A stretch of 64,000 nucleotides of DNA from Humulus lupulus (taxonomy: Eukaryota; Streptophyta; Magnoliopsida; Rosales; Cannabaceae), in NCBI RefSeq assembly GCF_963169125.1, contig NC_084794.1, positions 226,731,409 to 226,795,408 of the forward strand. The letters run 5' to 3'. The notes under the pieces were generated by a model, which was given only the letters and a program-made list of their open reading frames with translations, was not told the origin of the DNA and ran no database searches. Within the stretch, counting starts at the first letter, position 1. Each line of letters opens with the position of its first letter. This document shows, piece by piece, positions 1-11,024 of the stretch. Made by a program: the position numbers and the translations under genes.

Positions 1-906
1 AGGTAAGAAAACTACACCCTGGGTTATAATTAGGGCTCGGGCCCCTGTGAATGAGCATGATTACGATTATGCCTGCGATTACGTTGATTAAGCATGCTTG
101 AATTCTCTATATCTGGATAATTGTTAAATAATTTTTGCTTGTCTGTATTATCTGATTGAAAGGCTTGACTTATAAGTCAAGGGCGACAATAGTGCTCTGA
201 GCACATGCTGATATGGTTAGGCCTATCCAGGAGCGTGGTATACGCTTGACCGACCCTATGGTCACTTAGAAAATAAAGTGCCTGGTACGCTTGGCTAGCC
301 CTAAGGCTGGTTATACAGAAAATAGGGCAACGAGCCCCAGGATAACTCTACAGTCACTTATCTAGGGCAACGGGCTTAGGTGTGACTCTATAGCCACTTA
401 TCTTGATTGAATGCATGCATGACTAGGGTTATTACTTCTAGGCATGCTAGTTATGATTCTGTAATATGTTATTAACTACTTATGAGCATGTTTAAGTTTT
501 CTTGCTGTGCCTTGGTTCACGAGTGCTATGTGGTATAGGAAAGGGAAAAAGGAAGCTGGACCAGCCATGAGCTGGAGAGCTTCAGTGGTGGCATTTACAT
601 ATGCAACTTGCTCGACCACCAAGACCGGGGATTCACAGAGGAACTAGGGTCAAACCCTAATTTTACTGCTTAGTTCGGCCTGTTGTATTATTTTGAATTG
701 TAAATGACCTTTTAATGTTTATTTTGGGATCCCATGTACGAACTTAAACTTTTTAATAAAATGATTACTTCTTTTGACCAAATTTTTTTAATCCTAACCT
801 ATTAATTACCTTTAGTTACACGTTTACGACGAAATGACTCGATTAGAGAGTCTAGCACTATTTAAAAGTACACAGTGTAACAGTCTTGGATAACTAGGGC
901 ATTACA
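1..906 (+). repeat. 5' LTR of A+ (3' portion only)
   Basis: The first base of the window lies inside this LTR. It aligns with 28040-30212 of the A+ 3' LTR once the 28463-29687 insertion is removed. It ends in ggcattaca, directly before the primer binding site. Compared with the 3' LTR it lacks a tandem duplication of about 65 bp around the gcttgacttataa motif (28199-28300). Confidence 0.88.
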
Positions 907-1095
907 ACATGGTATTAGAGCTGCCAAGGTTTAAGGGTTCCTAAAGACTGACTAGGCATGTACACTTTACACTAAAGATAAGCTCGACTCAGGGTTTGGT
1001 AACTATTTATGTGGTTATGTGCATAACTGCTTAAATAGGATATAAATGCCTTAATTTCATGCCTGAACCAAAGAAAGCAAACAACTTGACTATAG
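907..1095 (+). other. A+ leader fused to the protease; gag deleted
   Basis: About 130 bases of leader align with the leader of A- (roughly 9290-9410 on the minus strand). The sequence then jumps to the protease start (agctcgagtgttc). In A- the same two anchors are about 1.5 kb apart and enclose gag, the zinc knuckle and a hairpin array. A+ has therefore lost its whole gag region. Confidence 0.7.
910..926 (+). other. Primer binding site of A+ (initiator tRNA-Met type)
   Basis: The sequence tggtattagagctgcca starts three bases after the LTR end. It differs by one base from tggtatcagagc, the usual complement of the plant initiator tRNA-Met 3' end. The A- copy keeps the unmutated form. Confidence 0.85.
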
Positions 1096-1099
1096 CTCG

Positions 1100-1640
1100 A
1101 GTGTTCTTGTGACACAGGCAGAGGCTGAGGCTAGTCCCTTAGTAGTGACAGGTCAGCTTTCTAGTGCTGGAACCACTTATACTGTTTTGATTGATTCTGG
1201 TGCTACACATTCCTTTGTTTCTAGTAGGGTAATTGATAGATTGTGTAGGCCTTGTGATTACTACACTGTGGGATTTGGAACTTTACTGCCTACTGGAGAG
1301 TTGGTAGTTTCCAGGAGGTGGGTTAGATCATTGCCAGTGACAGTGGATGGCAGAGAGTTATTAATGGACTTGATTGAGTTGACTATGAACGAATTTGACA
1401 TGATTTTGGGCATGGACTGGTTAGTTAAATATGGGGCAACCATAGAGTGCAAAAAGAAGATGGTAACCTTTGAGCCTGAGGGTGAGGATCCCTTTGTATT
1501 TGTTGGAACTGTGCATGGACCCTGTGTACCTATGATATCAGTGTTAAGGGCTAGAGACCTATTCTGAGGTGGTTGCGTAAGATTCCTAGCCAGTGTGGTG
1601 GATACCACTCAGGTCATGCCAGTGGGACTAGAAAAGAATA
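1100..1640 (+). pseudogene. Aspartic protease domain of A+ Pol
   Basis: This is the retrotransposon aspartic protease, which releases Gag and Pol products inside the virus-like particle. The open frame 1109-1567 holds the active-site motif LIDSGATHSF near residue 28 and the downstream ILGMDWL motif, both conserved in Ty3/gypsy proteases. A stop follows at 1565-1567, and the family sequence continues in frame for about 30 residues. No gag zinc knuckle precedes it, because the region upstream is deleted. The catalytic Asp is intact, but the polyprotein is broken. Confidence 0.85.
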
Positions 1641-1659
1641 GACTAGGATTTGTAGAAGA

Positions 1660-2560
1660 CTTGCTAGGGTTGCTGCCACATAGAGAGATAGAGTTTATCA
1701 TTGAACTGACACCAGAGACATAACCAGTGTCTTGGACACCGTACAGAATGAACCCAACAGAGTTGAAACAACTAAAGGTACAATTACATGAGTTGTTAGA
1801 CTTGGGTTTTATTAGACCCAGTTTCTCTCCATGGGGTGCACCTGTCTTATTTGTAAAGAAGAAGGACGGTTCTCTAAGGATGTGTATTGATTACAGGGAA
1901 CTGAATAAGCTAACCATTAAGAACAAGTATCCTGTGCCAAGGATAGATGACCTGTTCTATCAGTTGCAGGGTAAGACAATATTCTCGAAGATAGATCTTT
2001 GATCTGGTTATCACCAGCTGAGGATCAAGGAGGAAGATATACCAAAGACAGCTTTTTGCACTAGATATGGACATTATAAGTTTCTGGTTATGTCATTTGG
2101 TTTGACTAATTCCCCAACAACTTTTATGGATTTGATGAATAGGGTTTTCATGGATTATCTAGATCGGTTTGTGATTGTCTTCATCGACAATATTCTACTT
2201 TATTCTCAGTTAGATGAAGAGCATGGGCAACATCTCAGGTTAGTTTTATAGAGGATGAGGGAACAGATACTGTATACGAAGTTCAAGAAGTGTGAGTTTT
2301 GGTTACCACAAGTGACTTTCCTTGGTCACATTGTTAGTAGGGATGGAATTAAGGCGGGCCCAACTAAGATTGAGGAGGTCAAAGATTGGCCAAGGCCAAA
2401 GAATGTTTCAGAGATCAGAAGTTTCCTTGGATTGACAGGTTATTATAGGTGCTTTGTGGAAGGGTTCTTTAGGAGTGCTTCACCACTGACAGAGTTAACC
2501 GTAAGAACCAGAAGTTTGTATGGTCAAATTAGTATGAGAACAACTTCCAGGAGTTGAAGT
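1660..2560 (+). pseudogene. Reverse transcriptase of A+ (FIDN active site)
   Basis: RNA-directed DNA polymerase of the Ty3/gypsy type. Recognisable blocks in order are APYRM-like (WTPYRMNP), [43 protein letters not shown] and [11 protein letters not shown]. In-frame stops fall at 1721, 2000 and 2249. The catalytic box reads [10 protein letters not shown], so the second aspartate of the FIDD motif is Asn; even a read-through protein would probably be inactive. A- keeps FIDD at the same place. The thumb and connection region ends near 2560 with a frameshift. Confidence 0.88.
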
Positions 2561-2599
2561 GGCATTTGATTACCGCTCTAGTTTTGAGTCTTCCAACAG

Positions 2600-3025
2600 A
2601 TCAGGAGAAGTTTGTGGTTTACTGTGATGCCTCGAGATAGGGTTTGGGCTGTGTTCTTATGCAAGGGGGAAATGTGATTGACTATGCATCACGTCAGTTG
2701 AAAGAATATGAACAGAGATACCCTACGCATGATCTAGAGTTAGCAGCCCTGGTCTTTGCACGAAAGGTATGGAGGCAGTACCTTTATGGAGATAAGTGTG
2801 AGATATACATTGAACACAAGAGCTTGAAGTATTTCTTGACACAGAAGAGTTTGAACATGAGACAGAGGCATTGGCTAGAGATGGTGAAGGATTATGATTG
2901 TGAAATCCTATATCACCCAAGGAAAGCCAACATGGTGGCAGATGTCTTAAGTTGGAAACTTTTGGGACAATTATGTATTTCAAGGCAGCTATCCAACAAA
3001 ATGGCAGAGGATATGACCTGAGCAG
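2600..3025 (+). pseudogene. RNase H domain of A+
   Basis: RNase H-like domain that degrades the RNA strand during reverse transcription. It contains YCDAS (followed by a stop at 2638), [28 protein letters not shown] and [10 protein letters not shown]. The last motif is normally [10 protein letters not shown], so a catalytic-site Asp is replaced by Glu. It ends in the [10 protein letters not shown] linker that leads to integrase. A stop at 3019-3021 separates it from the integrase zinc-binding region. Confidence 0.82.
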
Positions 3026-3114
3026 GGATATAGTTAGTGGTGGGCCAGTTAGCTTGCATCACCTTGCAGTCTAATCTTCTAGAGAGGATAAAGGAAAGTT
3101 AGTTTAATGATCCA

Positions 3115-3582
3115 TAGTTGATGAAGATTAGAGGGGATGTCCTAGCCAGAGTGGCTAGGGACTATATAGTGTCTGATCTAGGTTTACTGAGATACAAGGG
3201 TCGGATCTGTGTTCCGATGGATGCTGTTATCAGACGGGAGATTCTGGATGAATCTCATACTACCCCTTACTCTTTGCATCTAGGCACCATGAAGATTTAT
3301 CAGGATCTGAAGACTTTATATTGGTGGCCTGGGATGAAGAGGGATATAATCGAATATGTGGCTAAGTGTCTGACGTGTCAGAAAGTCAAGGCTGAGCATC
3401 AGAGACTAGTAGGGCTATTACAACCTTTGGATATCCCAGAGGGGAAATAGGAGGACATCACTATGGATTTTGTGGTTGGGTTGCCTAGGACAGTGGGCCA
3501 TCATAATTTGATGTGGGTTATCGATCGATACACCAAATTAGCTCACTTTCTACCAATGAGGACAACTTATACAGTTGACCAG
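3115..3582 (+). pseudogene. Integrase N-terminal half of A+, cut by A- insertion
   Basis: The integrase joins the cDNA to host DNA. This part holds the HHCC zinc-binding region (HTTPYSLHLG ... CLTCQKVKAEHQR) and the first catalytic Asp in MDFVVGLPRT. There is a stop at 3448. The frame stops abruptly after TTYTVDQ at 3582, where the LTR of A- begins. The next residues (YVDLYVREIV) continue at 25679, more than 22 kb away. Confidence 0.87.
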
Positions 3583-4574
3583 TGTAACGCCCTACTACTC
3601 AGGGACCATTACAGCGTGTGTTTAAAATAGTGTTGGACTCGCTAAACGAGTCATTTCAGACTAAAACATGTGATTAGGTAACTAATGGCTCAGGTATTAA
3701 AAATCTTGATCAAATGAATAAAAATTTCCATTAAGAAATTTAATCTTTACATGGGATCCCAAAATAAAAGTTTAAAAGTCGTTTACAACTCAAGGATTAC
3801 AAAATAAGCCAAACTAAGCGGCAAAACAGGGTCTAACTTTAGTTGCTCTACAATATCTTGGCTGTGGCGGTCGAGAAAACTGCATATGTACACCACCCAT
3901 AATGCTCTCCAACTCATGGCTGGCCAAGCTTCTCCTTACCCTTACCTGCACCACATAGCACCCGTGAGGCAAGACTCAGCAAGAAAACATATTTAAACAG
4001 ATCAAAATAATCAAAAGAATATAAACAACCTGCTAAACAATAATAATTGTAACAAAGCAGACACATTGTACAAGTATGCGACCACAGAGTCACACAAGTG
4101 CATATCACACTTCTATTTATTCAAGTGGCATCCGAGCCAGACAAGTGCATAATACACTTCCAAGGTGGCCTAGCCATAATAGCTTGCATTCAGCATGGAT
4201 AATGTTGACCACGACTCATAAGCCAAGCTTTCCAATCAGGAACAATCATACATATAATATATTCATCATATAAACAAATACAATTCATTCCAGTGTGCTT
4301 GAACAGATATTCAAAGGCATAATTATAATCATCCTCATTAATAGAGGCCCGAGCCCTAATCATTTTTACATTTCACAAGTCGGGCCAAGCCCTAATCATA
4401 TTTATGTTTAATAGCTGGGCCAGCCCTAATCACACATCTCACGCATTGGGGGTAGTTTTCTTACCTTGAGCTTCATGCGAATAAAGAAACGACCTTTAGC
4501 GCTATCCCTGACTCGAGCCTGGTGGAAACCCTAGTCACAACACAAGTATACGTTCATCAGGAATTAACCCCAGA
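3583..4574 (-). repeat. 3' LTR of A-, truncated
   Basis: This aligns with the A- 5' LTR (9431-9871 plus 23857-24373). It stops at ggaattaaccccaga and runs straight into integrase coding sequence. The first 1.3 kb of the LTR in element sense (matching 24374-25673), the polypurine tract and the last 85 or so integrase codons are absent. This is a single deletion with a few bases of possible microhomology at the junction. Confidence 0.83.
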
Positions 4575-5620
4575 CAACGCCGGAAGTAAGGCCAACCTAT
4601 AGGACACCTGACCAATCCTCTCTAGGATTCCGAAAGGTCCTACAAATCTAGGGTTCAACTTGCCCTTCTTCTCAAATCTTTTCACCCCTTTTAGTGGTAA
4701 AACTCTATGGAAGACATAGTCACCCACTTGGAACTCTACGTTCCTGCTCCTTGGATCTAAATAGCTTTTTTTGTCTACTTTGTGATGCAAGCATTCGAGC
4801 TCTAATCTTTTCAATGGCCTCATTGGTCCTCTGAACCGCTTCAGGACCTAAGTATTTTCATTCACCCATCTCATCCCAGTGAATGAGCGATCTACACTTC
4901 CTACCATACAACATCTCATAAGGAGCCACTCTAATGGTCGCCTGATAGCTAATGTTGTAGGAAAACTCTATCAGAGGCAAGTACCTACTCCAGGACCCTT
5001 CAAAGTCCAAGACACATGCTCGAAGCATATCTTCCAATATCTGAATCATCCTCTCAGACTGACTATCTGTCTGAGGATGATAAGCTATACTGAATTTCAA
5101 CTGCGTGCCCATCACCTTTTGTAAACTTCCCCAAAACTTGGAAGTAAATGTGGGGTTCTGATATGACACAATTGACTTTGGAGCTCCATGAAGATGCATT
5201 ATCTCTCACATAGAGGTCTGCATACTAGTCAACCGTATAAGTCATCCTCACTAGTAGAAAGTGAGATGATTTGGTGTATTGGTCTACAATAACCCACACC
5301 GAATAATGTTGACCCACCGTCCAGGGCAACCCAACCACAAAATCCATTGTGATGTCCTCCCACTTCCACTCTGGGATATCCAAAGGCTGTAATAGACCCG
5401 CTGGTCTCTGATGTTCAGCCTTGACCTGCTAACACATCTGGCACTTAGCCACATACTCAGTTACATCCCTCTTCATCCCTAGCCACCAATATAAAGTTTT
5501 TAAATCCTAATACACCTTGTGGTTCCTGGATGCAAAGAATACGTGGTAGTGTGAGATTCATCCAGAATCTCCCATCTGATGACAGTGTCCATCGAAACAC
5601 AGATCCGACCTTTGTATCAC
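4575..5620 (-). pseudogene. Integrase of A-, C-terminus deleted
   Basis: Integrase fragments on the minus strand. The zinc-binding region lies at 5430-5560. The catalytic core is at 4858-5199, with GAPKSIVSYQNPTF where the family has SDRDPTF (catalytic Asp lost), then HPQTDSQSERMIQILEDML with the catalytic Glu kept. The conserved linker SYNISYQATIRVAPYEMLYG precedes the KGKLNPRFVGPFGILERIG region at 4557-4823. The frame ends in ALSGV at the deletion junction, so the chromodomain is missing. Several stops (for example before KYLGPEA) show it is dead. Confidence 0.85.
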
Positions 5621-6290
5621 AGTAAACCCATATTTGATACTATATAGTCCCTAGCTACTCCATCTAGGACGTCTCCTCTAATCTTCATCAGCCGTGGCTC
5701 TTTCAACTGACTCTCCTTTATCCCCTCTAGAAGAGTAGACTGTAGGGTAATGTTGGCTAATTGGCCCACCGCTAACTCTATATCTACTCTAGTCATATCC
5801 TCTGCCAATTCCTTGGATATCTGCCTCGAACTGTACAATTGTCCTGGATCTTTTCCACTTATGGCATCTGCCACCATGTTGGCTTTCCTTGGATGGTAAA
5901 GGATTTCACAGTCATAATCCTTCACCAGTTCTAACCAATGCCTCTGCCTCATATTCAAATATTTCTGTGTAAAGAAGTACTTCAAACTCTTGTGGTCCGT
6001 GTATATCTCACACTTCTCTCCATAAAGGTAAGGCCTCCATACCTTTAATGAAAAGACAACTGTTGCTAACTCTAGATCATGAGTTGGGTACCTTTAATCA
6101 TATTCCTTCAACTGACGTGACACATAAGCAATCACCTTCCCTGCCTGCATAAGGACACAACCTAACCCTTGTCTTAAGGCATCGCAATAAACCACAAAAT
6201 TCTCCTGATTTGTTGGAAGACTCAATACTGGAGTGGTAATCAAACGCCGCTTAAACTCCTTGAAGCTCTTCTCACATCTATCTAACCACG
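5617..6290 (-). pseudogene. RNase H of A-
   Basis: The RNase H domain includes [43 protein letters not shown] and [13 protein letters not shown], with catalytic acidic residues kept. It continues as 5617-5985 through [11 protein letters not shown] into the linker before the integrase zinc finger. Stops near 6100 and 6297 break it from the RT. This copy is better preserved at catalytic positions than A+. Confidence 0.82.
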
Positions 6291-6297
6291 CAAACTT

Positions 6298-7240
6298 CTA
6301 GCTCTTGCATGTCAACTTTGTCAATGGGGTAGCTATCCTTGAGAACCTTTCCATAAACCGCCTGTAATAACCCACCAACCCAAGGAAGCTTCTGATCTCT
6401 GAGGCATTCCTTGGCCTTGGCCAATCTTTGACTGCCTTAATCTTAGCTGGGTCCACCTTGATTCCATCTCTACTAACAATGTGACCCAAGAAATTCACCT
6501 AAGGTAACCAGAACTCACACTTCCTGAACTTCCCAAATAGTCTGTGCTCTCTCAGCCTCTGTAAAACCAACCTAAGATGTTGTTCATGCTCTTCCTCTGG
6601 CTGCGAATAAACTAGGATATCATCGATGAAGACGATCACAAACTGATCCAGATAATCCTTGAATGCCCTGTTCATTAGATTCATGAAAGTTGTCAGAGCA
6701 TTATTCAAACCAAATGACATGATGAGAAACTCACAATGCCCATGTCTGGTGCAAAAAGCTGTCTTTGGCATGTCTTCCTCCTTGATCCTCAATTGGTGAT
6801 AACTAGATCGAAGATTTATCTTTGAAAATACCATTTTACCCTGAAATTGATCAAATAGGTCATCTATCCTTGGCAGAGGATGCCTGTTCTTAATGGTTAC
6901 TTATTTAGTTCCCTTTAGTCAATGCACATCCTCAGAGAACCATCATTCTTCACAAATAGGACTGGCGCACCCTATGGAGAAAAATTGGGTCTGATAAAAC
7001 CCGAGTCTAACAACTCCTACAATTGTACCTTCAGTTCTTTCAACTTTGCTGGGGCCATTCTGTATGGTGCCCTAAACACTGGCTCTGTCCTTGGTGCCAA
7101 CTCAATACCAAACTCTATCTCTCTGTGTGGCAGCAACCCTTGCAATTCCTCTAGGAACACATCTAGGAATTCACAGACTAATCTGGTGTCTTTTGGTTCC
7201 ATTGACACCCTAAGTGGTATCCACCACACTGGCTAGGAAT
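6298..7240 (-). pseudogene. Reverse transcriptase of A- (FIDD intact)
   Basis: Ty3/gypsy RT on the minus strand. The segment 7017-7229 has the N-terminal APYRMAPAKLKELKVQL block. At 6850-7000 [18 protein letters not shown] and RELNK are split by stops. The segment 6499-6834 carries [28 protein letters not shown] and the catalytic [22 protein letters not shown] and [13 protein letters not shown] follow at 6298-6498. It has at least five stops but no large deletion. Confidence 0.87.
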
Positions 7241-7830
7241 CCTTTGCAACCCCTGCACAGTAGGTCTCTAGCCCTCAATGCTAAAATATTAGGTACATAG
7301 GGTCCATGCACAGTGCCAAAAAAATACAAAGGGATCCTCACCCTAAGGCTCAAAGGTTACCATTTTCTTTTTACAATCAATGGTTGCCTCATATCTAGCT
7401 AACTAGTGCATTCATAGAATCATGTGAAAGTCATTCATGGTTAGCTCAATCAGATTAACTGACAAATCTCAGCCATCCACCATCACGAGTAATGATCTGA
7501 CCCATCTTCTAGAGACCATCAACTCCCCCGTATGCAATAAGGTTCCAAACCCAACAATATAATAATCACATGGCCTACATAGTTTATTAATTACCCTACC
7601 AGAAACAAAGGAATGTGTAGCACCATAATCAATCAGTACAGTATAAGAAGTGCCAACACTAGAAAGCTGACTTGTCACTACTGAGGGACTAGCCTCAGCC
7701 CCTGGCTGCATCCGTACGAACACTCGAGTTGGATTCCAGCTGACCGTCTTTTTCGGCTCCTCTTTCTTCATCCTTGGGCAGTCTTTATTGAGATGCCCCA
7801 CTATTCCACATAAAAATTAGGCCTTCGCCC
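7241..7830 (-). pseudogene. Zinc knuckle and protease of A-
   Basis: The open frame 7469-7801 starts in the last gag zinc knuckle (CGIVGHLNKDCP, first Cys lost to a stop) and runs into the protease. The active site reads LIDYGATHSF, where the family has DSGATHSF; the catalytic Asp is kept but the Ser is Tyr. The rest of the protease (equivalent of ILGMDWL) lies at 7241-7468 with stops. The overlap of knuckle and protease in one frame shows gag and pol are one polyprotein in this family. Confidence 0.82.
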
Positions 7831-8840
7831 GACACTCTTCCAGATGATGTCTTCTGCATCTGGTGCACTCTGGATATGCCCTCCAGACCTCATTACCACC
7901 CTGGCGGTCAATCTGTACACCCCGTGGCCCCCTATCAAGGCCAGAAGCTAAAACCGTATCCGGGATCTTCCTTTTCTGGTCACTAGGGCCTCCACCCCTA
8001 CCAGATCTTGTAAAGGGAGGTCCTATCCTCTTGGTATCCCTTTTGGCTGCTAGATCTTATTTTCAGTGCCCTCTGCAGTAAGGGCTCTCTCCACTACCTG
8101 AGCGTATGTCGTCACTCCAGGCACTATAGTAATCCTGACATCCCGGGCTATCATAGAATTCACCCCCTAAGTAATCTCTCCTTCCTTGTCACATCAGTAG
8201 GCACCAAGTGAATAGAAAACTTGGCTAGTCTATCAAACTTCTGGGTGTATTCGATTACCAACATATTTTCCTAAACCAGATTGTTGAATTCATCTGCCTT
8301 CGCAGCTCTCACTGCATCATTATAATATTTTTCATCAAACACATATATGAACTTTTCCCAATTCATTGTGGTTACATCCCTAGTCTGAGACACCACCTCC
8401 CACCAGATTCAGGCATCCTCTCGAAACATGTACATGGTACAAGCCACCCTCTCATTGCCCACCACCCTCATAAAGTCTAGGATGGATGTGATCATGTTCA
8501 TCCACTGCTCAGCCTTGAGTGGATCCATGCTACCCTAAAAAATCGGAGGGTGATGTTTCCTGAACCGTTCATATAATAGTTCCCAACAATTCTCTATCTC
8601 TGACTGCTGCTGTACGGCCGGTATTGTGGCAGCAGATGGTGCTACTGATGCATCGTTCCCTGCCATAACCTATTGCTTTCTCAACTAGCGAATCTCTTCC
8701 TCCTGCCTTTGTAGCCTAGCTTGCATACCAGCAAGCATCTGTTACCAGTTCTCAGGGGCTGGTGGAGGGTTCTGACCCTGGTCAATATTTTCAACTTGAT
8801 TTTCAGCACCGGTTGACTCATTGGATTGTCCTAGAAGCAT
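7831..8840 (-). pseudogene. Gag of A-
   Basis: Capsid protein of the retrotransposon particle. The likely start is the ATG at 8840. The order is a low-complexity N-terminus with glutamine and proline (QNPPPAPENW), a coiled-coil-like stretch (RLQRQEEEIR), then the retrotransposon gag core (WELLYERFRKHHPP, MDPLKAEQWMNMI, IWWEVVSQTRDV, YTQKFDRLAKFS). It ends with a Cys/His-rich part. At least six in-frame stops and one single-base deletion near 8170 break it, but the frame is otherwise kept over most of its length. Gag is present here and absent in A+. Confidence 0.82.
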
Positions 8841-8951
8841 ACTTTCAAGTCTATTTGCAATCAATGACTCGACTTATCAGGCAATAATAATAGTATTTCA
8901 TTCCAACCCATATTCCAAAACCAACCAAATAAGCATTCACATGCATCGACA

Positions 8952-9208
8952 ATGCTAATAAGCATTCCAATAGCTTCACACGTATACAATCATGCTAATA
9001 AGCATGGAGATTCATATTCATGCTCAATCAAGGTGCTAATAAGCACAATATTAACATTCACAAGCATCAACAATGCTAATAAGAACATTCTTGGCATTAT
9101 TCATATGCATAAAATAATGCTATTAAACATTTCTAGCATTCAAGAGCAATAATGATGCTAATAAGCATTTCTTTAGAATTTACAATCAACAATTGTGTTA
9201 ATAAGCAT
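8952..9208 (-). repeat. Seven-unit, 40-bp-period stem-loop array in A- leader
   Basis: The dyad ATGCT-AATA-AGCAT (plus strand) or close variants begins at 8952, 8992, 9033, 9073, 9117, 9155 and 9195, so the spacing is 40, 41, 40, 44, 38 and 40 bases. The unit at 9033 reads GTGCT-AATA-AGCAC, with both arms changed together. The array lies between the primer binding site and the gag start, so the element RNA would carry it in its 5' leader as AUGCU-UAUU-AGCAU hairpins. Function unknown; a packaging or dimerisation role is only a guess. Confidence 0.8.
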
Positions 9209-9410
9209 ATCTTTAACATGCATACAGCAGTCAAGGGCCAAGCCCTATCAGAATAGCTTATGCTTCCTAATTAGACAGGCAGGTAAGGCATATATATCTC
9301 ATTTAAGTAATTGCATGCATAACTATATTAATACTTACCAAACCCTGAGTCGATCTTGTCTTTAGCGGCGAGTGTACATGCCCAGTCCATCATCAAGAAC
9401 CCTTAAGCCT

Positions 9411-9427
9411 TGGCAGCTCTGATACCA
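9411..9427 (-). other. Primer binding site of A- (initiator tRNA-Met type)
   Basis: On the minus strand this reads tggtatcagagctgcca, an exact match to the usual plant initiator tRNA-Met primer site. It lies three bases inside the 5' LTR (which starts at 9431 on the plus strand) and fixes the direction of A- as minus. Confidence 0.92.
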
Positions 9428-9430
9428 AGT

Positions 9431-9871
9431 TGTAATGCCCTACTAATCAACTGGACTAGCTAAACGAGTCATTTTAGACAAAAACATGTGATCAGGTAAC
9501 TAATGGCTCAGGTATTAAAAATATTGGTCAAAGGAATAAACATTTCCATTAAAAAAATAGTCTTTACATGGAATCCCAAAATAAAAAGTTTAAAAGTCGT
9601 TTACAACTCAAGGATTACAAAATAAGCCAACTTAAGCGACAAAATAGGGTCTAACCATAGTTCCTCTGTGATATATCAGCCGTGGCGGTCGAGAAGACTG
9701 CATATGTACACCGCTGATAACGATCTCCAACTCATGGCTAGCCAAGCTTCTCCTTACCCTTATCTATACCACATAGCACCTGTGAGCTAAGGCTCAGTAA
9801 GAAAAAATATTTAAACATATTCAAATAATCAATAGAATATAAACAGCCTGTTGAACAATAATAACTGTAAC
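9431..9871 (-). repeat. 5' LTR of A-, first part
   Basis: This aligns base for base with 3583-4060 of the 3' LTR, starting with tgtaatgccc. It ends at the target duplication gtaac (9867-9871), where the Tat-type element inserted. The rest of the LTR resumes at 23852. Confidence 0.88.
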
Positions 9872-10874
9872 GGTTGACCTGTGAAATTAGCCAACGGTCG
9901 TATGTACAATATACGACACCCTTTGAACGAAATAAATGACAGAGTACAATTATCTTAAATAAACACAGAGGAATTTTATAGTGGTTCAGCCCTGTTCAGA
10001 TGAATAGTTTTAACCTAATCCACTTAACTTTTAGTATTGAGTCACTCGATAATTACAATGATGAACAAAAGTGTTCACTCGTTTCTCACTTGCCCAAAAT
10101 TCCAGCAAAAAAGCTCTCCAAAAAAAGACCACTTTAATGAAGTCCTGGGTCCTTTATTTATAGTACCCAGGAGCTGTTACATGACCAGTGATACTGGGAT
10201 TGTGGGTTGGCACACATTTATCAGGTAGTGGAGATACGTGTCCACCTTCCCATGATTGTGAGATCGTGGGTCTTCCTGTTGCCTTCTATGGATCGTGGTT
10301 GATAATGCACGATAGAAACGTCTGGGAGATGTCAAGTCTCTGTTGGTATATTAGACTTAGGTGCTAGGCTCGACGACCACAACTTGGGTGCTGGACCTGT
10401 GACCTTCTGGGTGCTGGACCTGTTGACTCTCGGGGTGCTAGGTCTGTTGGTCTCAGTTTGAACTAGAGTGATTATTTCTCAACTTGAGGGTTTAGGCCAA
10501 CCACCCCATGAAAGATAGGGTGGGTCAACCACCCAGGTGGGTCTTGGGCTTGCTTAGGCTGACCACCCTAGGGGTGTAGGTCAGGCCGACCACCCTTATG
10601 GGTCCTTGTATATTATAGGGCCGACCACCCTAGGGTAGGGGGTGAGGCCAATCACTTCTAGGTCTTTGGGCATGCTTAGGTCGACCACCCCTAGGGGTAG
10701 GGGTCAGGCCGACCACCCTTAGGGGGTTTAGACTTGGTCGGCTTTCCTAGGTCCTAGACCTATCTGTTTTGCCCGCCGGTCTTTTCTCAATACTTTGTCG
10801 TTTTTCCCTGATTAGTGATGCCACGTGTCTCATTCTCTTTTGCAACGTCATCTTCGTATTTTTGAGGGATAACA
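9872..10874 (-). repeat. 3' LTR of the Tat element
   Basis: A 1.0-kb LTR about 92 percent identical by eye to 22841-23851. It holds a TATA box (CTATAAATAAA on the minus strand, 10153-10163). Further along in element sense or upstream it has a run of GGCCGACCACCC-type motifs (10490-10740), several of which include the palindrome CCCCTAGGGG. It ends at gggataaca before the polypurine tract. The promoter would drive minus-strand transcription. Confidence 0.88.
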
Positions 10875-10889
10875 TCTGCCCCCCAAGTT
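10875..10889 (-). other. Polypurine tract of the Tat element
   Basis: On the minus strand this reads aacttggggggcaga, directly abutting the 3' LTR start (tgttatccc). It primes plus-strand DNA synthesis and confirms the minus orientation. Confidence 0.85.
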
Positions 10890-11024
10890 TATTGCAATGT
10901 TTTCAACATTATGATAAACTTGATCCTGGCCCGAGAAACATACCGTAGCAATACTTAAATAGTCAAGTCCCTCGGGACATTAATGAGTACTTTTTTAACT
11001 ACCGATACTTTGCTCGGTATGAAT

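Noticed and set aside
8952..9152. 66-codon frame in the A- leader
   Set aside because: It is produced by the hairpin repeats and runs antisense to the element.
8952..9208. CRISPR-like array (regular short palindromic repeats)
   Set aside because: The repeats are 14 bp in an eukaryotic retrotransposon leader, the spacers are themselves related tandem copies, and no cas-like genes exist.
10037..10228. Small ORF in the Tat LTR
   Set aside because: A similar short frame appears by chance in LTR sequence with the TATA box inside it; no coding signal.
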